Source: Herbiconiux sp. A18JL235 (GTDB lineage Bacteria > Actinomycetota > Actinomycetes > Actinomycetales > Microbacteriaceae). From it: a DNA stretch of 64,000 bases. Where the stretch lies: NCBI RefSeq assembly GCF_040939305.1, contig NZ_CP162511.1, positions 2,418,001 to 2,482,000 on the forward strand, in the 5' to 3' direction. A program made the position numbers and the translations under genes. Numbering within the stretch: position 1 is the first letter of the stretch; every line of letters begins with the position of its first letter. Below are positions 46,128 through 53,177 of the stretch, one piece after another. Below the pieces are notes generated by a model. That model had not been told where the DNA came from. It searched no databases and saw nothing but the letters and a program-made list of their open reading frames with translations.

Positions 46128-46951
46128 TCGTCTCCCTCCCAGGCGCTCCAGAGGATCTGTTTGACCTGGGCGACCTTCGCGGTGAACTCGGGCGTCTCGG
46201 TGAGCTCCCAGGTGCGGGGCCGCGGCAGGTCGATGTCGACGACCTCGCGGATGCGGCCCGGCCGCGGGCTCATCACCACCACGCGGTCGGAGAGCAGCAC
46301 CGCCTCCATGGCCGAGTGGGTGACGAAGACGATGGTCTTCTTGTGGTGCTCCCAGAGCTCGAGGAGACGGATGCGCAGGGTGTCGCGGGTGAGCTCGTCG
46401 AGTGCCGAGAACGGCTCGTCCATGAGCATGAGCGGCGCGCCCTGGGCGAAGCCGCGGGCGATCGAGGCGCGCTGCCGCATGCCGCCGGAGAGCTGGTCGG
46501 GGCGGGAGGAGAGGAAGTCGCCGAGGCCCACCTCGGAGAGGATGCCTACCGCGTCCTCCGGGCGCCGGGTGGTGGCCCCGCGGTCGGCGCGCTTGTTGAT
46601 GACGGAGGAGAGCGAGGCGTTGGCCTTGATGTCGAGCCAGGGCAGCAGGGCCGACGACTGCGGGATCCAGGCGATGTCCTTGCGCTGGGAGGCCTTCTTC
46701 GGGGTGGAGCCGAAGACGCTGATCTCGCCCGTGGTCTGCGTGTCGAGCCCGGCGATGAGCCGCAGCAGGGTCGACTTGCCGCAGCCGGAAGGGCCGAACA
46801 GGGTGATGAACTCGCCCTGGCGGATGGAGAGGTCGACGCCCGTGAGCGCCTGCACGGTCTTCGACCCGCGGGTGTAGGTGCGGCCCACCCCGCTGATGTC
46901 GATCGTGCCGGTGCCGGTCGTCGCGGCGCCGGTCGTCGCGGTGTCTGTCAT
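46124..46951 (-). CDS. ABC transporter ATP-binding protein, SsuB/TauB type
   Basis: A 275-residue ATPase: Walker A G-P-S-G-C-G-K-S-T (about 55-63), Q-loop W-I-P-Q-S, signature L-S-G-G-M-R-Q-R (about 160), and Walker B L-M-L-M-D-E-P-F. The first 16 residues are an Ala/Thr/Gly low-complexity tract. ATGA overlaps join it to the MDR gene before it and the permease after it, so this is one operon. The group imports sulfonates, nitrate, taurine, thiamine precursors or related small molecules. Confidence 0.94.
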   Translation of the reverse strand: MTDTATTGAATTGTGTIDISGVGRTYTRGSKTVQALTGVDLSIRQGEFITLFGPSGCGKSTLLRLIAGLDTQTTGEISVFGSTPKKASQRKDIAWIPQSSALLPWLDIKANASLSSVINKRADRGATTRRPEDAVGILSEVGLGDFLSSRPDQLSGGMRQRASIARGFAQGAPLMLMDEPFSALDELTRDTLRIRLLELWEHHKKTIVFVTHSAMEAVLLSDRVVVMSPRPGRIREVVDIDLPRPRTWELTETPEFTAKVAQVKQILWSAWEGDE

Positions 46952-48036
46952 GCTGCGTGCTCCGAGAGGTCGAGGGTGGTGGTGCTGAACGAGGGCCCGA
47001 GCACGACGATCTTGCCGAAGAAGTCGTTCGACTCCAGCCGCGCCTCGGCCTCGGCGAGCTGCTCGAACGGCCAGACGCTGTCGATGACGATCTCGAAGGT
47101 GCCGTCGGCGAAGGCGGCGACGGCACTTGCCATGTCGGCGCGGCTGTAGCTGCCATGGCCCAGGATGCTGCGGCCCGGCTGGTAGAGATCGGGCAGGTGC
47201 AGCTGGGTGTCGAGCCCGTCGGTGGTGCCGGAGAGGACGACGCGCCCGCCCGGCCTCGTGGCGCGGAGCGCCTGCCCGAGGAAGCGGCCGCCCACGTGGT
47301 CCCAGACCAGGTCGGCGCCCCGGCCCCCGGTGATGGTCATGACCTCGGCCACCCAGTCGGGCCGGGCGGTGCGGTCGATGACGTGGTGGGCGCCGGAGGC
47401 GAGCGCGCGCTCCTTCTTCTGCTCGCCCGAGACGAGGGTGATGACGGTGGCGCCGTGCGCCAGGGCGATCTGCACGCCGGCGGCGCCGAGGCCCGACCCC
47501 GCGCCGGGGATGACCACGGTCTCCCCCGCCACGAGCTTGCCGGCGCCGAGGAGCCCGCGCCAGGCGGTGGCCCCGGCCACCGGAACCGCCGCGAGCTCGG
47601 CGAGCCGCGCCGAGTCGTGGGCGGCGACGTCGACGACGGTGCAGTTGCGCGCCGGCACCGACACCAGCTCGGCCATGCCCCCGTCGCGGGTGGAGCCGAT
47701 GGTCTGGAAGGCCGAACAGTAGGTGGGTGTCTCGGCGAGGCAGTACTCGCACTCGCCGCAGCTCACCACCGGGTCGACGAGCACCACGCTGCCGACCAGG
47801 CCGTCGAGCCCCGGGTCACCCGAGGAGACGACCTGGCCGGCGAAGTCCATGCCCGCCACGTGGGGCACCGACATGCCGGGCACCACGGGTTCGTGACGCT
47901 GCAGCACGTCGAGCCGGTTGAGCGCGAAGGCGAGAACGCGCACGACGACCTCGTCGGAGGCCGGCGAGGGTGCGGCGACCTCGGTCAGCCGCCGCACCTC
48001 CGGTCCGCCGAAGCCGGTCTGCACCCAGGCTCTCAC
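46948..48036 (-). CDS. MDR-family oxidoreductase, quinone-oxidoreductase-like
   Basis: A 362-residue NAD(P)H-dependent enzyme. It has the structural zinc lobe C93-x2-C96-x2-C99-x7-C107, but the catalytic-zinc Cys is replaced by Asn40 (F-A-L-N-R-L-D-V), and the usual G-H-E is G-M-D-F-A-G. It is therefore more like a zeta-crystallin/quinone reductase in chemistry while keeping the zinc lobe. Nucleotide motif P-G-A-G-S-G-L-G-A-A-G. It is inserted between the binding-protein and ATPase genes of the transporter, overlapping both (GTGA and ATGA), so it should act on the imported compound or its product. Confidence 0.9.
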   Translation of the reverse strand: MRAWVQTGFGGPEVRRLTEVAAPSPASDEVVVRVLAFALNRLDVLQRHEPVVPGMSVPHVAGMDFAGQVVSSGDPGLDGLVGSVVLVDPVVSCGECEYCLAETPTYCSAFQTIGSTRDGGMAELVSVPARNCTVVDVAAHDSARLAELAAVPVAGATAWRGLLGAGKLVAGETVVIPGAGSGLGAAGVQIALAHGATVITLVSGEQKKERALASGAHHVIDRTARPDWVAEVMTITGGRGADLVWDHVGGRFLGQALRATRPGGRVVLSGTTDGLDTQLHLPDLYQPGRSILGHGSYSRADMASAVAAFADGTFEIVIDSVWPFEQLAEAEARLESNDFFGKIVVLGPSFSTTTLDLSEHAA

Positions 48037-49148
48037 GGAGCGGGCCAGATGAGCTCGGTGCCGTCGTAGATGGCGTCGACGAAGCTGGTGTCGATGGCCG
48101 AGTCGATGTCGGGCTCGGACCCCACGAGGTCGAACTGGACGAGCATGTCGGCCTCGGGGGTCCACTGCTCGACCGACTCGCTGCCGAGCGGGGTGCCCTC
48201 GGGCTGGCTGTCTTCGACGAGCCCGACCTCGGTGTTCCAGCGCGCCTTGCTCGAGACGAGGTCGTAGCCGGCGTCGGAGAGGGCCTCGGCGTAGCCGAGC
48301 GCCTCGTCGAGGTTGGTGTCGGACTCGTTGATCCAGTTGTAGGCGGAGAAGCTCGCCCGCAGGAAGTCCTCGACCGCGGTCGGGTGCTCCTCCTTGAAGG
48401 TGTTGTTCACGATCTGGGTGTTGAAGGCCGACTTGATGCCGTACTCCGCCGGGTCCCACTGGGTGATGTCGTAGCCCTGCGACTCGAGGGCGAGCGGCTC
48501 GTTCGACTTGTAGCCGGTGAGCGCCTGAACCTGGCCGTTCGGGAGGATGGTGGGGTCGTAGCCGACCGACACCCAGTTGATGGAGGCCGGGTCGACGCCG
48601 TCTTCGAGGAACATCGCCTGGATCTGCGGCGGGATGGCGCCCTTGTAGCCCGCGGTGAGGCCGGAGAAGTCGGCGAGCGAGGCGGGGCCGCCGTCTTTCA
48701 TGGTCATCAGCGTGATGGCCACGGTGTTGCCGTAGGTGGCGATGCCCGAGATGTCGGCGCCGTTGTCGACGGCCACGAGCACGTCGGAGGGGCTGCCGAG
48801 GCCGGCGAACTGCGCGGTGCCCGCGCTCACCAGCTGCGCGTTGGTGGAGCCGGGCTCGATGGTGACGTCGAGGCAGAGCTCGTCGAAGATGCCCTTCTCC
48901 TTCGCGGTCACGACGTCGAGGATGCCGACGGATGCCGCGTAGGCGAAGGAGGTGAGGAAGGTGATGGGGCCGGCGGCCTTGTTCTCGGCGCAGCGCTCGG
49001 CGCTGATGAGGTCGCTGCCGCCCGAGGAGGCGGTCGGGGCCTCGGAGGCGGAGCTGTCGCTCGAGCAGCCGGCCAGCAGCAGGGCTGAGGCCGCGGCGGT
49101 GGCGGCGAGGGCGGTGAGGGGTTTCTTCGTCAGCGGTGCGAATGACAT
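48033..49148 (-). CDS. ABC transporter substrate-binding lipoprotein, NMT1/SsuA type
   Basis: A 371-residue lipoprotein with signal and lipobox L-A-G-C (Cys about 28), then Ser-rich tether. The mature protein has the NMT1/THI5-like fold: G-I-L-D-V-V-T-A-K-E-K-G-I-F-D, P-G-S-T-N-A-Q-L-V-S-A-G-T-A-Q-F-A, and T-G-Y-K-S-N-E-P. Relatives bind thiamine pyrimidine, riboflavin precursors, sulfonates or nitrate. AAAGG lies seven bases before ATG 49148. First gene of the import operon; a 150-base leader separates it from the LacI-type operator at 49300. Confidence 0.9.
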   Translation of the reverse strand: MSFAPLTKKPLTALAATAAASALLLAGCSSDSSASEAPTASSGGSDLISAERCAENKAAGPITFLTSFAYAASVGILDVVTAKEKGIFDELCLDVTIEPGSTNAQLVSAGTAQFAGLGSPSDVLVAVDNGADISGIATYGNTVAITLMTMKDGGPASLADFSGLTAGYKGAIPPQIQAMFLEDGVDPASINWVSVGYDPTILPNGQVQALTGYKSNEPLALESQGYDITQWDPAEYGIKSAFNTQIVNNTFKEEHPTAVEDFLRASFSAYNWINESDTNLDEALGYAEALSDAGYDLVSSKARWNTEVGLVEDSQPEGTPLGSESVEQWTPEADMLVQFDLVGSEPDIDSAIDTSFVDAIYDGTELIWPAP

Positions 49149-49299
49149 GCGGAGCCTTTCGGGATGCGCCGGAGGGGATCCGGCGGTCGGGAGGTGCAGG
49201 GTGTCAATGCCAATGTCTGTGTACGTCAGTGGTACCGGCGTGCCCGATGGTGCTCGATGAGCCAGCGCGTGGTCGGCACACTAACAAGCTCGCGAGTCG

Positions 49300-49316
49300 A
49301 AATCTAAATCGTTTTA
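49300..49316. promoter_or_regulatory. Candidate LacI-family operator, copy 2
   Basis: Identical over 17 bases to 44256-44272 (AAATCTAAATCGTTTTA). It lies in the 264-base divergent gap, 97 bases before the PdxH-like start and 152 bases before the transporter start, and so could control both directions. The rest of the gap (49149-49299 and 49317-49412) holds a GC hairpin near 49165-49180 and otherwise nothing I recognise. Confidence 0.72.
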
Positions 49317-49412
49317 TTTCGGGCGTGTAAAAGGTTGCGCATCCGTTCGATCAAGCCCCGCCGCGACTGCGATCCTGGTCGACGACAGCACGTGCCGAGA
49401 AGGAGGAGAACC

Positions 49413-50063
49413 GTGACGCGACCCGCACTCGACTCCCGCGTCGCCTTTCCCGAGACGCCCGCCGACGCGGCGGGGCTGCACGCGCAGACCGCACCCGGGC
49501 ATCCGCTGGCCCTGCTCACCGAGTGGCTCGACGACCTGGTGCGGCGCGACGCCGTCGAACCGCACTACGTCACCCTGGCCACCGCGTCGGCCTCAGGGGT
49601 CCCTTCCAGCCGCACCGTGCAGCTGCTCGCCGTCGAAGCCGACGCCCTGCTGTTCACGACCAACCTCGGCAGCCGCAAGGGTGTCGAGATGCGGGAGACG
49701 GGCCGCGCCGCGGTGTCGATGTACTGGCGCGAGACGGCGCGGTCGGTCAACGTGACCGGCTCGGTCGTCGAAGCCGAGGCAGCCGAGAACGACGAGCGCT
49801 TCGCCGCGGAAGACCGGGCCGTGCAGGTCGCGCGCGCGGTGTCATTCCACGGGCTGCCGCTCGACGACGAAGCGGAGCAGCTGCAGCGCTACCGAGCGCT
49901 GGTCGACAGCGGCGAGCCGGTTCGCCGGCCCGACTACTGGGGCTGGTTCAGGGTCGTGCCGGATGCGGTGACCTTCTGGGAGGGCGTGCCCCAGGCATTG
50001 AACCGGCGACTGCACTACACGAGAAGCGACAGCGGTTGGAACAGAAGGGCGATTCAGGCATGA
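49413..50063 (+). CDS. Pyridoxamine-phosphate-oxidase-like flavoprotein (PdxH/PhzG type)
   Basis: A 216-residue split-barrel FMN protein. It carries S-R-T-V-Q-L-L, F-T-T-N-L-G-S-R-K-G (FMN site), S-M-Y-W-R-E-T-A-R-S-V-N-V-T-G and the C-terminal dimerisation stretch D-Y-W-G-W-F-R-V-V-P-D, then R-L-H-Y. It could oxidise a pyridoxamine-like or dihydro compound rather than make PLP, or supply flavin to the nearby monooxygenases. An ideal ribosome site (AAGGAGG) lies before GTG 49413. First gene of the plus-strand catabolic operon; the stop overlaps the SDR start. Confidence 0.85.
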   Translation: MTRPALDSRVAFPETPADAAGLHAQTAPGHPLALLTEWLDDLVRRDAVEPHYVTLATASASGVPSSRTVQLLAVEADALLFTTNLGSRKGVEMRETGRAAVSMYWRETARSVNVTGSVVEAEAAENDERFAAEDRAVQVARAVSFHGLPLDDEAEQLQRYRALVDSGEPVRRPDYWGWFRVVPDAVTFWEGVPQALNRRLHYTRSDSGWNRRAIQA

Positions 50064-50827
50064 GCGAGACTACGACGAGCACGTCGGCAGCAGGCCGGTT
50101 CACCGGCACCCGGGTGATCGTGACGGGAGGCGCCCGGGGCATCGGAGCGCGCATCGCCGAGCGCTTCGCCGCCGAGGGGGCGAAGCTGGCCGTGCTCGAC
50201 CGGTTGAGCGGGCCCGGCCTCGACAAGGCCGCATCCATCGGCGCATGGTTCGGCGAGGTCGATCTCGCCGAGCCCGAGAGCACCCGAGCGGCGATGAGCG
50301 CGGCGATCGGCGAGCTCGGCGGCGTCGACGTGCTCGTGAACAACGCCGGAGTGCTCGAGTTCGGCACCGTGCTCGACACCACCGTCGAGGCCTGGGACCG
50401 CGCCTTCGCCGTCAACACCCGCGCCATGCTGCTCACCACCCAGGTCGCCGCCCGCTCCATGATCGACGCGGGCCTAGGCGGCGCCATCGTCAACCTCGCC
50501 TCGATGGCCGGCAAGTACGGCGGAGAGAACGAGGCCGCGTACGCGTCGTCGAAGGCCGCGGTGATCGCGCTCACCCGGGTGACGGCCCTGGAGCTCGGCG
50601 AGCACGGCATCCGTGCGAACTCGCTCTGTCCGGGCTACGTGCTCACCGAGATGGGCGCCGCCACCCGCACCCAGGAGATGATCGACCTGTGGTCGAGCTA
50701 CTCCCCGCTCGGCCGGCTCGGCACCCCTGACGACGTGGCGGGGCTCGCGCTCTTCCTCGCCTCGGCCGACGGCTCGTACCTCACCGGTCAGGCGGTGAAC
50801 GTCACCGGTGGCATGATCATGCACTGA
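50060..50827 (+). CDS. Short-chain dehydrogenase/reductase
   Basis: A 255-residue classical SDR. Cofactor motif T-G-G-A-R-G-I-G (22-29), N-N-A-G (94-97), Asn119, Ser148, Tyr161 and Lys165 (Y-A-S-S-K) form the full catalytic set. The acidic residue after the second strand (L-D-R) suggests NAD(H). In the Rut pathway an SDR (YdfG) reduces malonic semialdehyde; a similar aldehyde/ketone step is possible here but unproven. ATGA overlap with the previous gene. Confidence 0.92.
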   Translation: MSETTTSTSAAGRFTGTRVIVTGGARGIGARIAERFAAEGAKLAVLDRLSGPGLDKAASIGAWFGEVDLAEPESTRAAMSAAIGELGGVDVLVNNAGVLEFGTVLDTTVEAWDRAFAVNTRAMLLTTQVAARSMIDAGLGGAIVNLASMAGKYGGENEAAYASSKAAVIALTRVTALELGEHGIRANSLCPGYVLTEMGAATRTQEMIDLWSSYSPLGRLGTPDDVAGLALFLASADGSYLTGQAVNVTGGMIMH

Positions 50828-50828
50828 G

Positions 50829-51242
50829 ATGACCATGCACGCACTCAGCAGCCACCGTTTCGGCCCCGACAGCCCCGAGGCCCTCGCTTCCGAGGCCCTC
50901 GGGCGAGCGCTCGGCGTCGCCCTCCGGCCACGGCGGCTGGTGCTCGCCGACGGCACCTCGCTCGAGGTGGAGGGTCTCGACGACGACTCGACGGTGGTCG
51001 CCCAGTTCGTGCTGAACGAGGGTGCGGTGCGCTCACCCCTCCGCAACAAGATCGCCGCCGACCTGTTCAAGCTCGTGTGGGTGGCCTCCACCGTCGTGCC
51101 GGGGGCGCGCCCGGTGCTGTGCGTGAGCCCGACGGTTGCGTCCCTCCTGACGCGGCGCGGCTGGCTGCCCGCCGCCGCCCGCGACCTCGGTGTCGCGCTC
51201 TTCGTGGTCACGGCGCCCGACGGAGTGAAGGCGCTCGAGTGA
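50829..51242 (+). CDS. Uncharacterised operon protein
   Basis: A 137-residue protein one base after the SDR stop. It is mixed alpha/beta: V-L-A-D-G-T-S-L-E-V-E-G-L-D-D-D-S-T-V-V-A-Q-F in two strands, then a helix with L-R-N-K-I-A-A-D-L-F-K-L-V, and a C-terminal strand A-L-F-V-V-T. The arrangement is faintly like small restriction-enzyme-fold proteins, but the expected acidic residue in the second strand is not there, so I make no functional call. It does not resemble any catabolic enzyme known to me. The gene is followed by a 109-base gap with a possible internal -10 (TAGACT, 51248-51253). Confidence 0.65.
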   Translation: MTMHALSSHRFGPDSPEALASEALGRALGVALRPRRLVLADGTSLEVEGLDDDSTVVAQFVLNEGAVRSPLRNKIAADLFKLVWVASTVVPGARPVLCVSPTVASLLTRRGWLPAAARDLGVALFVVTAPDGVKALE

Positions 51243-51351
51243 CCCGCTAGACTCTCGGCAGGTCGGACTCCGCAGCGCAACCACGGTTCGCGTCGCACGC
51301 TCTCCGCCTCCCTGCGCCGTGCATCCGCCGGCGCCCGAACGGAGGAGAAGC

Positions 51352-52461
51352 ATGTCATCAGTCACACCCCGGGGCGCCGCGGCGCCCAGCCCGGGCCTCC
51401 CCCGCGAGTACGGCGTCTTCCTGCCGAACGCCGCAGGCGGCTGGCTCGTCTCCACGACGGCCCCGTACCCGCCCGCCGACTACGACCACAACAAGCGCAT
51501 CGCGCGGCTGGCCGAAGAGGTCGGTCTCGACTTCGTGATGGCGATGTCGAAGTGGCGCGGCTTCGGCGGCTCGACCGACCACTGGGGCGAGACCATCGAG
51601 TCGATGACGATGATGGCCGGCATCGCCGAGGCCACCGAGCGGGTGAAGATCTGGGCGACCGTGCACGCGAACATGCAGCACCCGGCGTTCGCGGCGAAGG
51701 TGTTCACGACGCTGCAGCAGATCAGCGGCGGGCGCGCCGGCATGAACATCGTGAACGGCTCCTACGCCGACGAGTTCGAGCAGATGGGCCTGTGGACCGC
51801 CCTCAGCCGCGAGGAGCGCTACCGCATGACCGCGGAGTGGACCCACCTCGTCGACCGCCTCTGGTCGGAGGACTCGGTCACCCACGCGGGCGAGTTCTTC
51901 ACCCTCGACGACTGCCAGTCGAGGCCCCACCCGAGCCCCCGCCCCACCGTCATCAACGCGGGCACCTCCGCCGCCGGCCGCGCCTACCAGGCCGAGCACG
52001 TCGACGGGGCCTTCCTCGGAGCCGACACGCTCGACGAGATGCGCGACTCCTCGCGCGATGTGCACGAGCGCGCCGCGGCCCTCGGCCGCACGGTGAAGAC
52101 CTACACCATGCTCACCGTCGTGCTGGGCGACGACGACGCCGAGGCCGAGCGCCGCGCCGAGGAGTACGGCCGCGGCATCGACCGGGTGGCGCTGGCGAAC
52201 ATGCGGCGCTCGTGGGGCATGCCCGAGGAGCGGGCACTCGCCTGGGCCGAGGGCGCCGACGGCCAGCAAGCATTCCAGACCGTCTACGTCGCGGGCGGCC
52301 CCGAGCGGGTGACCGAGCACATCCTCTCGGTCGTCGACACCGCCGAGCTCGACGGGCTCATGCTCATCTTCCCCGACTACCTCGCCGACCTGCCCGTCTT
52401 CGGCGAGCGCGTGCTGCCCGAGCTGCGGCGGCGCGACGGCCGCGCGGGAGGTGCGGCATGA
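51352..52461 (+). CDS. RutA-like LLM monooxygenase
   Basis: A 369-residue flavin-dependent monooxygenase resembling pyrimidine oxygenase RutA: G-V-F-L-P-N-A-A-G-G-W-L-V-S-T, F-V-M-A-M-S-K-W-R-G-F-G-G-S-T, S-G-G-R-A-G-M-N-I-V-N-G, F-F-T-L-D-D-C and I-N-A-G-T-S-A-A-G. RutA opens uracil between N3 and C4 with FMNH2 and O2. The true substrate may be another N-heterocycle or amide. GGAGGAGAAG precedes ATG 51352. It is coupled by ATGA to a RutB-like hydrolase. RutC, RutD, RutF and RutG homologues are not present in the window. Confidence 0.85.
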   Translation: MSSVTPRGAAAPSPGLPREYGVFLPNAAGGWLVSTTAPYPPADYDHNKRIARLAEEVGLDFVMAMSKWRGFGGSTDHWGETIESMTMMAGIAEATERVKIWATVHANMQHPAFAAKVFTTLQQISGGRAGMNIVNGSYADEFEQMGLWTALSREERYRMTAEWTHLVDRLWSEDSVTHAGEFFTLDDCQSRPHPSPRPTVINAGTSAAGRAYQAEHVDGAFLGADTLDEMRDSSRDVHERAAALGRTVKTYTMLTVVLGDDDAEAERRAEEYGRGIDRVALANMRRSWGMPEERALAWAEGADGQQAFQTVYVAGGPERVTEHILSVVDTAELDGLMLIFPDYLADLPVFGERVLPELRRRDGRAGGAA

Positions 52462-53177
52462 GCGACCAGCTCGCCGGCCTCCGCGCCGACTCCCTCGCCG
52501 CCACGGGCTCCCCCGCCCTGCTCGTCATCGACGTGCAGCGGGACTTCGCCGACCCCGCGCTGCTCGCCTCCTGGGGAGTCGACGAGGCGGGCCTCCGCTC
52601 GGTCGCCGACGCCATCTCACGCACGGCAGCGCTGGTGGACGCGGCACGCGCCGCCGACGTGCCCGTGGTGTGGGTGGAGCTCGCCTACGACCCGTCGCGG
52701 CCGTGGCGCGCCAGCGCGTGGCTGCGCACCGGGTCGCCCGACTCACCCACCGGCGACTTCCCCTGCGTGCAGGGCACGGCGGGCGCCGAGTGGTGGGGAC
52801 TCGCACCCCTGCCCACCGAGCTGAGGGTGCGCAAGCGCTTCTACAGCGGCTTCGCCGGCACCGGTCTCGCGGCGGTGCTCGACGAGCTCGGCACCGGCTG
52901 GCTCGCCGTCACCGGTCTCACCACCGAGTGCTGCGTGCTCGCCACGGTGACGGATGCGGCGCAGCACGACTACCCCGTCGTCGTCGCCCGTGACGCCACG
53001 GCCGCCTACACCGCCGAGCTGCACGAGTCGGCGCTCGCGAACATGGCCCTCAACAGCGCCGACGTGCGCTCGGCCGAGGAGATCGAGGGGCTCTGGGCAG
53101 CCATTGGGCTCGGCTCGGGCACCGGCTTCGGCTCCGGCACGGGCACCGGCTCCGGCTCGGCGGAGGTCGCCTCGTGA
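52458..53177 (+). CDS. Isochorismatase-family hydrolase, RutB-like
   Basis: A 239-residue cysteine hydrolase. The catalytic triad is visible: Asp25 (V-I-D-V-Q-R-D-F), Lys126 (V-R-K-R-F-Y-S-G-F) and the Cys of T-T-E-C-C-V (158-159). In the Rut pathway RutB hydrolyses the ureidoacrylate product of RutA to carbamate; adjacency here supports an amide or ureido product of the monooxygenase. The C-terminus ends in a Gly/Ser/Thr low-complexity tail (about 217-235) from a GGCTCCGGCACC microsatellite. ATGA and GTGA overlaps bind it into the operon. Confidence 0.87.
   Translation: MSDQLAGLRADSLAATGSPALLVIDVQRDFADPALLASWGVDEAGLRSVADAISRTAALVDAARAADVPVVWVELAYDPSRPWRASAWLRTGSPDSPTGDFPCVQGTAGAEWWGLAPLPTELRVRKRFYSGFAGTGLAAVLDELGTGWLAVTGLTTECCVLATVTDAAQHDYPVVVARDATAAYTAELHESALANMALNSADVRSAEEIEGLWAAIGLGSGTGFGSGTGTGSGSAEVAS

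Noticed and set aside
49149..49299. Riboswitch (TPP, FMN or SAM) in the leader of the NMT1-type transporter
   Set aside because: The leader has a short GC hairpin but none of the conserved riboswitch core sequences that I know.
50829..51242. Restriction-endonuclease-fold (PD-(D/E)xK) protein
   Set aside because: Faint pattern similarity only; the expected acidic residue in the second strand is absent.
51352..53177. Complete Rut uracil pathway
   Set aside because: Only RutA- and RutB-like genes are present; RutC, RutD, RutF and RutG are not found in the window.
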